Source: Nereocystis luetkeana (taxonomy: Eukaryota > Sar > Phaeophyceae > Laminariales > Laminariaceae). Taken from it: 64,000 nt of DNA. The stretch is from the NCBI GenBank assembly GCA_031213475.1, contig JARUPZ010000003.1, positions 9,450,509 to 9,514,508 of the forward strand, in the 5' to 3' direction. The position numbers were made by a program, and so were the translations under genes. Within the stretch, counting starts at the first letter, position 1. Every line of letters begins with the position of its first letter. Below are positions 10,441 through 22,257 of the stretch, piece after piece. The notes under the pieces were generated by a model. That model had not been told where the DNA came from and searched no databases. It saw only the letters and a program-made list of their open reading frames with translations.

Positions 10441-11172
10441 ATGTTTTGTCCCAACCAATCGTTTGAAGGCGCCCCTGAACACTTTTTTCAGAGGGACTTT
10501 GGCTTTTGCCCAGAAAAAAATGCCTACCAGCCCTCCTTGGCAAAAAAGGTGCGTGCATACGTGTTAAATCACAGAAGCTTCAAACCCACGCGTTTGCCCC
10601 CTCAAAGTATCCCCAACGATTGCGCTCCTACCAGGTATATATCGCGACGTACGCCTGCAGCCCGCACACACACACACACACAAGCGGTCCGCTCCCGCTC
10701 CGTTCTTGTCGGCCTCGTGACCCACCCAAGCAGCACCACATACCGATGATCAACTCGCTTTATTTATGCCAATGCAAAGCCTGCACGGATTTTTTTGCTC
10801 GGGCATTCAATCAAATACGAGTGCGGGGGAATCTACGAGCCGAAAGCCGCGCTCCGCGGATGTCTGTATCCCATCCTCACAGAAACAATCCGCTCCAGTC
10901 TCCGGACACCTCGGGCGCCCCAGATGCGTCAAGCTTCGTGGCCGCCCACCCGAACGCACCATCTACCGGTGATGTACGTGTCAAGAACCTGTGTACGGAA
11001 GATTTGCAGAGACAATCAATCGAAGCAAGTGCGGGTTCTACGAGTACATCGCTCCGCATCGTCAAGGCCAGTGCTCACTGTAACGCAGTAGCCGAAGTTA
11101 GAAGACTACGACCGCATGCATGACACAAAAAAAGTCCGCACTACTGTTGTTTTCTTACTACTGCTACCATTA
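10441..11172. other. Unassigned sequence with short overlapping frames
   Basis: Overlapping frames of up to 205 codons exist, but none shows a family I recognise. Two stretches in different frames look faintly alike (KYECGGIYEP near 10813; KCGFYEYIAPHRQGQC near 11024), which might be decayed repeats of one Cys-rich motif. Includes a CA repeat at 10667-10682. Confidence 0.3.
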
Positions 11173-11531
<359 letters not shown>

Positions 11532-11850
11532 ATCACTACCTAGTACTAGTGCTGACTGTCGCGCGGCAAGCGATGCCGGCTGAGGGACGAGCGGCGGGGG
11601 CATCCACTAGCGCTACAAGGGGCGAGAGAGGGGGTACCTCGAGTCGTACGTAGATACCAGGTATTGTATGCAGCATTTGTGTTCTCCCGCGAGAGTTAAC
11701 GCCTGTGGGAGCCCGAAATAAGGTGACCAACACGACGATAACTTTGGCACTACGAATGTACCGTCTACTAGCGGTGAGGGCGCCTAGAAGTGCGGCGGGT
11801 AGGATCAAGTTCTTGATCGTGCCGTACGACCCCTTGCATCCAACCATTGT
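11532..11850. other. Low-copy sequence, partly shared with 34660-34745
   Basis: The phrases GGGTAGGAT, GTGCCGTACG, CATCCAACCAT and GTAACTCG occur in the same order here (11796-11855) and at 34662-34738. No gene seen. Confidence 0.45.
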
Positions 11851-12345
11851 AACTCGGGCACCACTGTGATGGTATTACCTACGGAGCTATAGGGGAAAGA
11901 GATCGATCCATTACCTAGCCAAGGGTAATCTTTACGTGTAACACTCTACCCCCCTCTGAACGGTGGGATATTTTTTCGGGGTGTCGGTACCGTCCGTATA
12001 CGGCCGTTCGCTGACTTTACCCGCTTCGTTTCAATACCTGAGGAACCAGGCATATAATACTTCGTAAGTTTTTAAGGATGCACTCGCTATAATACTTCGT
12101 AAGTTTTTAAGGATGCACTCGCAAACAAAAGAAACGTTTGAAGTGAGATTCGAACCTGGAAGTAATACTTCGTAAGTTCTTAGGGATGCACGCGCACGCG
12201 TTTCTACAAAAGAAACGTTTGAAGTGAGATTCGAACCTGTTTCCTCGACGACGCCAAGTGACACTGTGAAGGTGTTACCTACTGAGCTTACGGGATGAAA
12301 GATCGACCGATTACCTAGCCCAGGGTATTCCTTAGGGTCAATCTT
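11851..12345 (-). mobile_element. SINE-2 tRNA-like units in tandem
   Basis: Read on the minus strand. The element has a perfect A box (TAGCTCAGTAGG in the family; slightly altered here) within CCCTATAGCTCAGTAGGTAA, and a B box GGTTCGAATCTCACTTC at 12219-12237, with a second B-box copy at 12137-12155. Flanks AAACGTTTCTTT and GGATGCACTCGC are duplicated (12059-12120). A head-only remnant lies at 11851-11935. Sister units are at 20327-20660, 25361-25570 and 30370-30470. It does not fold as a standard tRNA at the acceptor stem, so I call it a tRNA-derived repeat rather than a tRNA gene. Confidence 0.75.
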
Positions 12346-13155
12346 AACGAGGAGTGTATTTCAGTTTTTTTCAGTATTTTCCCGAAATGTTGGTATTTTC
12401 CTATAGGAAAACCCCGACAAATATCGAAATTTCGTGAAAATACTGAAATAAACCTAAAAAACAGCCCTTGTGAAGATCGACCCTTATGACACCACAGCAA
12501 TCGGTATATTCCACAAAATAACGCGGTGTCCCCTTTGCTGTAATCCTTGTCACTTTTTTTTACCGCCAGTTTCCCATCCTTTGACGTCCGGAGAGGGGTA
12601 ACGAGGGTGTAGACCACCTTCTTCGTGCATGTATGTCCTGCTCGTGCGGCGCTCATCGCCGTTACGCTCTACTTTAATACTAGGCTTTGTTGAGAATGGA
12701 TAAAATTTCTCCGAGCCATGTCAAATGGAACACGCCAAGTCACGTGCCTGAGTCCGGCTGTTACACGAGGAGTGCCGCACCGAGATGCGGATCTAGACGA
12801 TACACCCTGCTTCAGCAGCTTTTTGTAGTCTCGGCAAGATCGGTGGGGATACGAGGGAAGGGCGATGGGTAGAACGGGACACAAAAGGGTCGCCACAGCT
12901 GAGCGCTGCCCCCTGTTAAGCGGGACGAGTTCTTTCGCCGGAAACGCGGTGCATTTATTTGCCTTTCGGCAGAGTGTCACGGAGTCAGAGGTGAGAAGGA
13001 ACGAAACGCGCTACTCGTACAACAGGTACATACGTATGGTAGGGGTGGGCGCACCAAACGTTTCTGAAGCTCTCCTTCTTCCCTTGAGGCGGGACTCGCT
13101 CTATATGCCTCACCCCATAACCTGACTTACTTCGAGAAAACTGAACGCGTGTTAC

Positions 13156-13235
13156 CTCTTGCAGGACTGCCGCCCCGTTTTGATGAACAAATCCCTCAAT
13201 CTAAACGGGACTGCAGTTTTTGCCCTCAAAGGGTT
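13156..13235. mobile_element. MITE-TTAA copy 2, degenerate
   Basis: Reads GGACTGCCGCCCCGTTTTG, then AAACGGGACTGCAG and CAAAGGGTTTA. About 10 bp shorter than the reference copy, with no intact TTAA. Confidence 0.6.
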
Positions 13236-14297
13236 TATAGGGCTTTCGAGGGTTTTGGAGAGTGACGCCGACGGCTAGGAAGGAAGTGCCGCCCCGCGGT
13301 GCCCGAAAGGCGATGAACCTCCTCGTTGGGGCTAGTCTCCGTAGTATCAGCCACCCGCAGTGCTCTGCCTTCCCCCACAAAACGAAGGCCGACGCTCAGG
13401 CGCTTTTGAAATCCATCACCCACAGACGAACATCGGGCGAGAGGAGTTCGGCAGGATCACATGGTATAGCCTTCTGGCGGAGAACGGAAGAAAGAAACCC
13501 TGGAGTACAGTAGTCCCAACGGTATTTCTAGAACTTCTTATTTTACAGTCTGGGGTCCGTTCATTGCCGCAGGGGCAAACGCGACAGTGGCGACCGGTAA
13601 CTAGAGGAGTTCAACCACGGGGTGGGGCAGTTTGGGGTCTCTGTGAGCGGGTGAGTCAGGCACGTGGGGCTGAGGGTTCATTAGAACGGGCTGTTCCAAC
13701 GCGTTCAGTCAACAGGACGCCTGTGCTTACGGAGGTGGCAACCTGCATGCCGGCGCTCACGCCGTTCGTGGCCAAGTGCTACAGCGAGAGACCCGCCGAT
13801 GTGTTCCTCCCGATGGATTCAGGGGAGCACCGGACTACCCCTCGCTAGACGGCTGCAGCAAGGAGATCCTACTTGGGACCAGCAATATTCTGCTTCTCGT
13901 TGCGCCCGGGGCTGAAGCGTTTCCGTGCGGAAATCAAGAGGGATAAACTGAGGCCTTCGCCTGCATGAACGACACAGCGGTCGGCGCCATGGGTGTCATG
14001 GCGAGCACGGTCACGGCTATTCCCTTCTTTCGGCGCGATCTAGACGAGATCGGAACCGCTGTCAACTCCGTTAAGGGCGTGGGACGTTACCTCGAAGCAA
14101 GAAAAAAAGCTCCCGACGGCGCAAGAGATCTCGCTCCGGCAATCTCTGAGCGAGGAGGGGGGCGGTAGCGGGCTGTCCTCCTCAGCACCGAAGGTTACGA
14201 CGTAGGAATGCGCGGCGGAGGGAGCACGGGACGGAGACGCCGATCTCCTCGCGAGATTTGTAGCAGGCATGTGGGACAAAAAACAGTCGGCCACCAT

Positions 14298-14411
14298 AAT
14301 TGCCACCGACTTCTTCAGACAGAGAAGCAGCTACCTGTAGTGTCGATCACGGGGGTTGCCACCGACTTCCTCAGACAGAGAGGCAGCCACCTGTAGTGCC
14401 TATCACGGGGG
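14298..14411 (+). repeat. 57-bp tandem duplication
   Basis: TTGCCACCGACTTCYTCAG, ACAGAGARGCAGCYACCTGT, AGTG then ATCACGGGGG occurs twice. The second copy runs straight into MITE-TA copy 5. Confidence 0.85.
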
Positions 14412-14507
14412 GCCATAATAAATAGGACCAAATGTTGTTGGTAAAAATAGGGGAACGTATAGGTTTTCGTGCGTACCGTAGGTGCTATTTACTATCGTAC
14501 CCCGTAA
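14403..14507. mobile_element. MITE-TA copy 5
   Basis: 105 bp; ends TCACGGGGGGCCATAATAA and ACTATCGTACCCCGTAA, TA flanks on both sides. More diverged than most. Confidence 0.8.
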
Positions 14508-16041
14508 TAGTACGCGTCATGGACACCGGTGCGTCCCTCAAAGCATGGCTGGCTGGAGGGCCGACAGTCGAGCGCAGTGGGCGTATGAGCACGTCGTAGA
14601 AATACCAGGAGCCGCACAGGTGCAGCCACTCTTCAAGGAGGGTTGTTCGAGCGATCGGCTGACGCTGAGGTCCCACCAGCAGGCACAGGCGCGTGTGTCG
14701 GCGGGGGAAGGAGGGCTACAGGGATACCGTCCGCAGAAAGCAGGGAGAAGGCCCCCCTTTCATTAGGAGCAGACTCTAGATCCCACCGGAAAAAATGGTG
14801 GACCTCCCCGGCCCTTTGAAAGGATGGGTGCAGATTGGGCTACCAGAATCGGAGACGATCAACCGTCTCGGGAAAGAGCTTAAGTAACCAACCAACCGTC
14901 ATCAATCACTCAAAAAAATGTCTTAATCCAGGTGATGGCGATGTTGGGTGATAATCCCCGGGAATACGGAATAGCAGCTGCGGAAGCCCTGGAACAGTTT
15001 CTACCCAAGGTCTTCCTCGTCAAAGTCGCAGCAGACGACGACCTCGTGGGTGTTCGATGCACTGTTTTCGTGATTGCCGTTTGCAGTCGCCAGTCGGGGC
15101 GGGGGGAGGGGGGGGGGCATCCTAGATCCGTCCTCGGATTTCTCCAAAGATAACAGATGGCTCGCATTGTTCCTGAACCTAGACTGGAGGTGGGGTCTCG
15201 GGGTCTCGGCCTAGACACCTCCCCTACGATAGGAGTCCGGAAACTGGCATGCTCACGGAACACGACGCAAGGACCACAAAACCTCAGCCAAAGGGTCAAC
15301 AAAACAAATTCACAGTAAAGCTGCGGTTAGTTAGCCGTTTCCGCCACGGCGCACGCGCCGTTTCCCCTGGACCAGCTCCGCGAGAGAGCAAGCTCGTCCG
15401 AACCGGACACCTCGCTAGAGGGGGCGAGATACGAGAGTCTCTTGGACAAGGCGCTCGCCACAGGAGCCTCTCAGGGGCGTAGGAACTACTGTGCTACCTG
15501 CCATCAGGCCGCGACCAACGGACTCCCTTCGAATACCCCCCGCGTCGAAAATGGTGTGCATGGGCAGGAGGATATTTTGGCCATCGCGAAGCTCGTGGCG
15601 ACAACGTGTCCCTGCTGTAAATCAGGCAGACACAGACACGCGCCAATGCAAGAATATGCCCTCTACAATGGAAGCAGGAGCACAGGTAATAAACCGGCAC
15701 CAGCCGCCTGGCTTCATGCGATGTCCGGCACTGCATTGCAGCAAGTGGCTTGCGGAGTTCCCCCACCACAAAGTGGAAAGCGGGGAGGTGGGGAGGGAAG
15801 CCTTGACGCGTGCTAAGGCAAGGGTAGATACTGCGGGCACTAATTTTTGGTTTGGCAGAAACCAATATTTTTGACAGACGGGGCGGGGTTCCTTAAGGGC
15901 GCTGATGAACTATCTATTAAGACATGCCTCATCGTTGGAATATCAGCAACATTTGGTGGTTCACCTGTGGTAACAATACGACTTGCGATAGTACCCATTT
16001 ATAGACCATGGAGGATTGATTGTTCCTCGGGTTCAACTTCA

Positions 16042-16775
16042 TCGTTCTGCTGCTGTTTGTCGTCGTAGAACATCTTGAATTCAGAGAGCTTGCCATTTTT
16101 CGATACGAAAAGCTGGTCACCTGAGTCGTCGGGTTTTGTGTGTAGGAGAAGGCATGGACAGTCTTCCTACTCGTATCTATGCGGACAAGTCGGATTTACT
16201 GTGCGCGCACAAATCCGAGCAAGCGCCGAGACCAACTGCTGTTGTTGTGGTCTGGTGCCGCGAAGAGGCGCGCAGGGTGCGCTGCACTGCGCTACACTGC
16301 GCCTAGGGCCCAAGCGTTCAAGCCACCTCTGGCTGCCTTTCTTTGGTCTGATGGCGGAGGAAAAACGTGCCAAATGTGCTTTAAAAGTCAACTTGTCTTG
16401 GTATTTTGTACTTCACAATGTGACTGACTGCTGCTGCTGCTGCAGCACTTACTTGCTGTGCCACTGATGTAGTCTACGAGTACGTATCCACGGAGAGGTG
16501 CGCGCTGAGTGCGCTTCTCTTGGTATCTAGGCCCAAACCCGCGCCAGACGACTGAAGTCTGGCCACGGAGAGATGCGCCGGCCGCTGACCGCGCGTCGGG
16601 CGCGAAGAAACGACGCTATGCAGTAGTTGCGTCACCATCCAATTCATCGATCGTTCTGCTGCTGTTTATCGTCGGAGAACATCTTGAATTCAGAGAGCTT
16701 GCCATTTTTCGATACGAACAGCTGATTACCCAGGTCGTCGGAATCTGTGTCTAGGACAAGGCATGGACACTGTGG
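16042..16775 (-). repeat. Two ~130-bp copies of one segment with a conserved minus-strand frame
   Basis: 16042-16170 and 16651-16775 are close direct repeats 609 bp apart. On the minus strand both keep an open frame reading LFVSKNGKLSEFKMF and DDKQQQND, preceded by CPCL. Frame conservation suggests an old coding unit, possibly part of a decayed mobile element. Not recognised. Confidence 0.5.
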
Positions 16776-17274
16776 ATGTCCTGGATGTTCACGGGTGGAA
16801 ATAGCAGGCTGCTCCCTGGTGCCATCGGTCTCCCTGTGCAGCTTCACCTACCTCCTCATATACCACCCCGTTCAACGTACGTATGCTTCTTGTGCACTTG
16901 ATGTGATATGATATGCTGTTGGTACATGGTACAGCAGTACGATGGCACTACACCGCTTGACATTCTATATGGAAGAACCACGGTATGGGATACGGGATAT
17001 GTTGGTGGTATGGTATATGGGAAAAATACCGTATGTGGTATGGCATGTACTTGGCGGTAAGGTACGGGAAAAACGCAGTATGTGGTATGGTACGTTCGCG
17101 GTACGGTACGATGGTACCGTATCGTGAATATATTTTATGGCTAAATTTGCCTGGCGGTATGGTATTTTTCATTCAGTATATAAGGTCCGTAAGGGTCGAA
17201 TACGTCGTATGAATATAGTATGTAACGACCTTATATATCGACCGATAGAAAGTGTTGGGAAATATAAGCCATGC

Positions 17275-17275
17275 G

Positions 17276-17317
<42 letters not shown>
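17275..17317 (+). repeat. ACAG tetranucleotide array
   Basis: About ten uninterrupted copies of ACAG. Confidence 0.97.
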
Positions 17318-18638
17318 GTTGAATCTACCGCAGCTGAGACTCAGTTTTACAACCTGAGAATATTTGTGACTGCTTGAAATATCTAGGTGTGCAAACTTGC
17401 ATCCCCTTTGGGGGTGGGAAACACTCTGAGGGCCTCGGGGTAGGGGGTGCCACACGCTCCTCTTCACCGACCAGCTGGCAGCCGGCGTTGTGGAAGGGGA
17501 AAGGGTGGAGGGTCAATGGTGAGGGAACGGGTGCTGAAGGAGGAGCGCCTACTGTGGATGGTCTCGGCGATCAACCAGATATCTTGCGGAAGGTATTCCG
17601 CTTCAAGCTCCAGCTATGGGGTTGCCAAGAGACCACACGGGACAGTGGGGGGGGGGCGCCTGTCGCCGCGCCCAGGCTGGTTTTGAGGTCTGAGTGTAGA
17701 CGAACGAACTTGCGACAAGCGAAGGGATGATCGAGGGCGACTACAGATGGGTGTAGGTTGATGTTAAGCCGTTCGTAGGGCCCGAATGGCACTACTAGCA
17801 ATCCTGTCAAAGTACCGTAGGTTTCCTTGTTTGATCCATCTCGGTTTTCTTCCTGTTTGTGTACTGGTGGTTGTTTGTCTCGTACATACGGTTTCAATGC
17901 AGGTCGGGCGCATCTCGCACCTCGGCAGCCCGGGCTAACATTGAATAGACATCATTCTCAGCCCTACGTTCAAACGGGGTTAAGAGAGAAGAGAGAAGGA
18001 CCCGTCTTACGACGAGAGAAGAGATAACGCTGATTGAGAGGGGGTACCCTAGGCCCCGACCTTTTCGTCCCTATAGTCGGGGTGCCCACCTCAATCGACA
18101 TGGATGCTCGGCAAGCATGGATCGTCCCGCTCACCCACTCAGTTGATGGTTTCATTCAGTCTGTCTGGTTGTTGGTCCGGCAATGGTACGCGGAGGGCGG
18201 TGAATATGACACCCTTTTTTGAAGAAAGAGAGCCGTCGGTGGCAACATGTTTCAGCACTGAAACGGTTCCCCCTTTCATGACCGCTTGAGACGCATGATA
18301 TGATGCCCGATGAAACCCCCAACTTGGGAGAATGTACGTCGCTATCTCCAAACAGAGACCAGACAAGTTCCGTAAACGCGCGGCCCTTACAAATATCTAC
18401 CGAGATCAAGACCGAGGATGTGCAGATTTGTTTACGCGAACGAGACCGATCGCATTGAGCGAAGCATGTCCCCCGTCTCGACAGGTTCATGGGGGGTACA
18501 ACAGGGGATACAGTAGCAACAAAGGCCTCACCAACTGCAAATATATGCATCCCACCCTTTTCCCTGCAACGTGATAGAAAGGATGCGTACAAACTCAGGT
18601 GGCTGACCGATGTCGGTCTTCAGAGGCTAACACAGAGT

Positions 18639-19186
18639 TGTTGTGAGACGAGCTCGAGCAGCACTGATGATGATATTCGAGGCGATAGAGGATCAGTTGA
18701 TATGGGCGTTCTCGGGCCAATTTATTGCTTATGGTACGATGGACTGCAGAGAGCCCAGATGCGGGTGTGAGGGGTGAACAGGTGGGTGTGCAAACGCTCC
18801 TGTTCTGCTCGTCCTTACGGCAATACCTACCGGCGTAGAGTAATAATATCTACTCATACGCACGACACCCCAGTCAACACGTACGGTAACCTTCGTTACC
18901 TCAGTCAATCATTCGTTTCCTCAGTCAATCCGTTACTTGGTGGAATGTCGTTCCACACGCATATATATCCTCCTCGTATACTGGATCAACCAATCGACGC
19001 GACAACGTGGACACCGTGCACGGCAATGTAGTCAGTATCCTGCATACCCTTACTGACTTCCTAATGAACCTCTACCGGTGCCTAGTGGATCTCTCGAGGA
19101 TGTCACTCTTGAACACACCCTTAGCAACTTTGCAACGAGCATCTACTGGCGACCAGTGGATCACCCGAGGATCTCAATCATTAACA
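18639..19186 (-). repeat. 3' LTR of the Copia element (no MITE insertions)
   Basis: 548 bp bounded by TGTTGT...TTAACA on the plus strand, so the element-strand ends are TGTTAA and ACAACA. It matches 21495-22257 along its length, including CGCAAACGCTCCTGTTCTGC and GATGTCACTCTTGAACACAC. It serves as the empty-site reference for the MITE insertions in the other copy. Confidence 0.75.
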
Positions 19187-20326
19187 CTCCTCCTATTAAT
19201 AGATGCCATTACCACATCAAACTATGTTAACCCTTGTCTGCTCTCACGTTACATATTGTTTCGTGTCAGTTTGTGTCATCCTTTTTACTGCTTAGTTTGC
19301 GTACGTACGTATAATATACCTAAATCTTCCGAGATCGTTTACCACCCCCCCCCCTCTCTGGGCGCTAGCTGATCCTTCATGAACGTTTGCGTGTCGGCCC
19401 TGACATTGCGTGACACGGTAGGAGGAGTGATTTCTTCCGCGAGGTGAGCTATCGCATGCCTCATTCAGCTTGACACTGTTTTTGACAGGGTCTGACTGCT
19501 TGTGCTTTGGACCGGCTTCGCACTCTCCGCTGTCACGTGCTACCGAATCTTTCATCCTACTGAGGCTGTATTCGCATTGGTCCTCCCTTTCCTTAAGCTT
19601 CTCAAGGTAATACTTCTTTCTTGCCCCCCGCTCCTTGTGAATTCCAGCATCATGCACGTTTCTAGCGAGAATTTTGCCTACGGAGTTAAGCTGCTCAAGG
19701 CTGGGTGTACCAACTTTGGTCCACCCGGTCACCAGAAAGCCAAAGTAACTCTGAACTTCCACCAAGGTGGTATGGTCCTTGCTCTCTATCACTTTCCACA
19801 CGAACGATCCGAAACACTCATCAGAGTAATCTTGCCTGTGGTGCTGGAGTGCCCAGTCTGGAGTGCCCAGCTGGAGATTTTAACCGCTCGTGCCTCCGAG
19901 TAGTCCGCTTCGAGGAACGGAAACCTGTCATGCAATGAATTGCGCCATCCTTCTTCTGTTGTGCTTAGTAAAATTACGTCGTAAGAGGAGACATCTCTGG
20001 TACTGGTCTCCTCACGTTGCTCCTCGTACTCTTCCTTTTGCTGATCCACGCGCCGCTGATCGTTGGACATGCTGTAGGTCTTGTTGTTTTGATGTGTTGC
20101 TGTAGGTGTTGCTGTTTTGATGTTTTGCTGTAGGTCTTGCTGTTTTGATGTGTTGTGGTTGTGTGTGGCTACCCAATACTCCTTCTCGTATGTAGCTCCT
20201 CCGATTTGTGTTATTTCCAAATCTCTGCAGAAAGACGTATGTTGTCGCCATGGTATAGTCTCCTTCCAGGTCGATCTTGTATGATTTTCTTGGTTTCTAT
20301 ATTCCTTGTTATTTCTCGTATATGTG
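19187..20326 (-). other. Inner part of the Copia element, unassigned minus frames
   Basis: A minus-strand frame at 19292-19801 (KVIESKDHTTLVEVQSYFGF and a Lys/Glu-rich middle) is open for 169 codons but not recognised. The frame at 19789-20586 is made of Gln/Thr-rich repeats (GTTTTGATGTGTTGCTGTAGG type on plus, 20080-20160). It could be captured or decayed sequence between the RNase H end and the 3' LTR. Confidence 0.35.
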
Positions 20327-20660
20327 AAGGCATTCCCTACTGAGCTATGGGGGTAAAAGATCGATCGATTACCCAGCTCAGGGTACTCCTTGCAACACTG
20401 TCCCCCCTCAGTACGGCGGGATCTTGGGGGCGTCAGAACGTATGCATTTGTACGCTGACCTACCCGCTTATTCGCTTTATTATCTGGGGGAACCAGGTAG
20501 ATGTGTGTTTTAGGGATGCACGAGCAAGCGTTTCTATAAAGAAACGTTAGAAGTGAGGTTCGAACTCGTGACCTGGACGACGTCAAATGTGAAGGTGTTA
20601 CCTACTGAGCTATAGGGGTACACAGTCGATCGAATATCCAGACCAGGATAAACCTTGTAT
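20327..20660 (-). mobile_element. SINE-2, one full tRNA-like unit plus the head of a second
   Basis: On the minus strand: CCCCTATAGCTCAGTAGG (perfect A box) to GAGTTCGAACCTCACTTC (B box) at 20545-20622. Then a body with AAACGCTTGCTCGTGCATCC, and at its end CTGGGTAATCGATCGATC and a second A-box head (20331-20360). The spacing shows a head-to-tail unit of about 270 bp. Confidence 0.78.
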
Positions 20661-20679
20661 CGTATACCCCTTAATGATT

Positions 20680-21515
20680 TACAGTTGGAGCCGATGCGTA
20701 CTCTTACTGAGGAACTTGATCCCCCTGTCAACGAGCTGTTTCGTGGCCGCCACGAGATGGATCGTGGTCCATCCTTCTTTGACTAGCTCTTGAAGAAAAG
20801 AATCGTACTGGTAGGGCGATGTGTTTCGTGCGTGAGCTATACGTGCTGTTGCCCGCAATGTGTAGAGCAGCTGTGTATTGTCGACGAAAAGACGTGCGCT
20901 GTGGAACAGTTTTCCTAATCCCAGCTCAGCCAGCCCGCTCGAGAAATATACCGCCTCTTTGCTTGCAAGGGCCATAGAGATAAGTTCTGCTTCCATTGTT
21001 GATTGCGCTGTGACCCGCTGGAGTGCGGTCTTGAAGCGGAGTGGTCCTTCGGCCATCATAAACAGGTATCCGGAAGTTGACTTTCCGTTGTCAGGGTTGT
21101 TTTCCTAACTCGCATCGCAGAATCCTGTCAGTTTGAAGCATCCTGTCCGGTACGTAAGTGCCAGGGACATTTTTCCCTTCAGGTATCGGAGGATATGCTT
21201 GGCCGCTGTCATATGCAGCTTGGGTGGCTTGCTCATGGCTCGGGACACTGGTTGATGGAGTAGATGATGTCGTAACGCGTGCATTGGCTCAGGAACATCA
21301 GGGATCGAGTGATGGATTGGTTAAGTTCCGTTCCTGTGGGATCTAGCAGGAGGTCGCCCAGCTGATCGATAGGTAGCGCGCCAGCCCCCGTCGTGTGAAC
21401 GGTTGCATCCCGCCATACCAAACCGCGCCAAGATGGACTTGGTGTAGTGTTCTTCGCTGATCGTTAGGGTCCCGGCCACGCGATCTCTGGTTAGGACGAG
21501 CTCGAGCAGCACTGA
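20680..21515 (-). pseudogene. Copia reverse transcriptase end and RNase H, broken
   Basis: Minus-strand frames give the end of RT (LTISEEHYTKSILARFGMA, then SLMFLSQCTRYDIIYSINQ), the linker KPPKLHMTAAKHILRYLKG, the GKSTSGYLF block, and RNase H (QSTMEAELISMALASKEAVY). It closes with FVDNTQLLYTL. These are the standard ordered blocks of Ty1/Copia polyproteins. A TAG stop interrupts the frame just after FCDAS, and a frame change occurs near 21400, so it is not functional. Upstream RT blocks are deleted. Confidence 0.9.
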
Positions 21516-21870
21516 CGATGATGTAGACGATAGTAGATCAGTTGTGAAATGAGCATTCTTGGGCCAGTTAAAGCTTACGGTACTGTACTATGGACTGTAG
21601 AGAGTCCAGATGCGGGTGTGCGGAGTGAACAGGTGGGTGCGCAAACGCTCCTGTTCTGCTCGTCCTTACGGCAATACCAGGTATCTGCCAGCGTACGGTA
21701 ATATCTATTCATACATTCGTACGCACGACAACCCGGTCAACACGTACGGTAGCATTCGTTACTTCAGTCAATCATTCGTTACCTCGAGTCAATCCGTTAC
21801 TTGATGGAATGTCGTTCCACCCGCATATATATATATATATATATATCCTCTTCGAGTACTTGAACAACTA

Positions 21871-21952
21871 TTAACCCTTTTAGAACCGCAGCCCCGTTTT
21901 GGGGACAAACTGCTTATCATTTGACTGGATTGTCCCCACAACGGAACTGCGG
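21871..21952. mobile_element. MITE-TTAA copy 3, right end truncated
   Basis: Starts TTAACCCTTTTAGAACCG and ends at CGGAACTGCGG, lacking the final CTAAAAGGG. Absent from the equivalent place in the other LTR. Confidence 0.88.
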
Positions 21953-22040
21953 ACGCGACAACGTAGACACCATGTACGGCAATGCAGTCAGCATCCTGCA
22001 TACCCTTAATGACTTCCTAATGTACCTTTACCGGTGCCTA

Positions 22041-22145
22041 TTACGGGGGACCCTAGTTAACAGGACCTATGGTGTACATAAAAAACTATATATTTAACCA
22101 TTTTTACTAACAATATTTGGTCCTGTTAACTATGGCCCCCCGTAA
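22041..22145. mobile_element. MITE-TA copy 6, with a matching empty site
   Basis: 105 bp, TTACGGGGGACCCTAGT to ATGGCCCCCCGTAA. The other LTR reads GTGCCTAGTGGATC where this one reads GTGCCTA-element-TAGTGGATC, so insertion at TA with TA duplication is seen directly. Confidence 0.95.
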
Positions 22146-22257
22146 TAGTGGATCTCTCGAGGATGTCACTCTTGAACACACCCTTAGCAACTTTGTAAAA
22201 ACATCTACTTACTGGCGACCACCAGTGGATCTCGCCCAAAGATCTAAATCTTTAACA

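Larger units (their letters stand above)
12346..18638. other. Gene-poor region with decayed repeats
   Basis: No recognisable host gene. Contains a degenerate MITE-TTAA (13156-13235), a 57-bp tandem duplication (14298-14411), MITE-TA copy 5, a duplicated ~130-bp segment (16042-16170 and 16651-16775), GGTATG-rich sequence (16900-17165) and an ACAG array. Many 60-160-codon frames on both strands lack any motif I recognise. Confidence 0.55.
18639..22257 (-). mobile_element. Decayed Ty1/Copia LTR retrotransposon
   Basis: Two related terminal direct repeats flank a Copia RT/RNase H remnant, all in minus orientation. On the plus strand the outer copy begins TGTTGTGAG at 18639 and ends TTAACA at 19186. 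The other runs from 21495 to TTAACA at 22257. The 5' LTR (right) passes directly into the end of the RT coding region, so PBS, gag, protease, integrase and most of RT have been deleted. No matching 5-bp target duplication was found (AGAGT versus CAACG), so the outer ends may have rearranged. Confidence 0.75.
21495..22257 (-). repeat. 5' LTR of the Copia element, with two MITE insertions
   Basis: Matches 18647-19186. Differences are a TA-repeat expansion (21828-21846), a MITE-TTAA at 21871-21952, a MITE-TA at 22041-22145 and a CCAGGTA insertion at 21677-21683. It lacks the last ~8 bp of the LTR and joins RT sequence directly. Confidence 0.75.

Noticed and set aside
20545..20622. A functional tRNA gene
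   Set aside because: The A and B boxes are perfect, but the acceptor stem does not pair and several copies share a long non-tRNA body.
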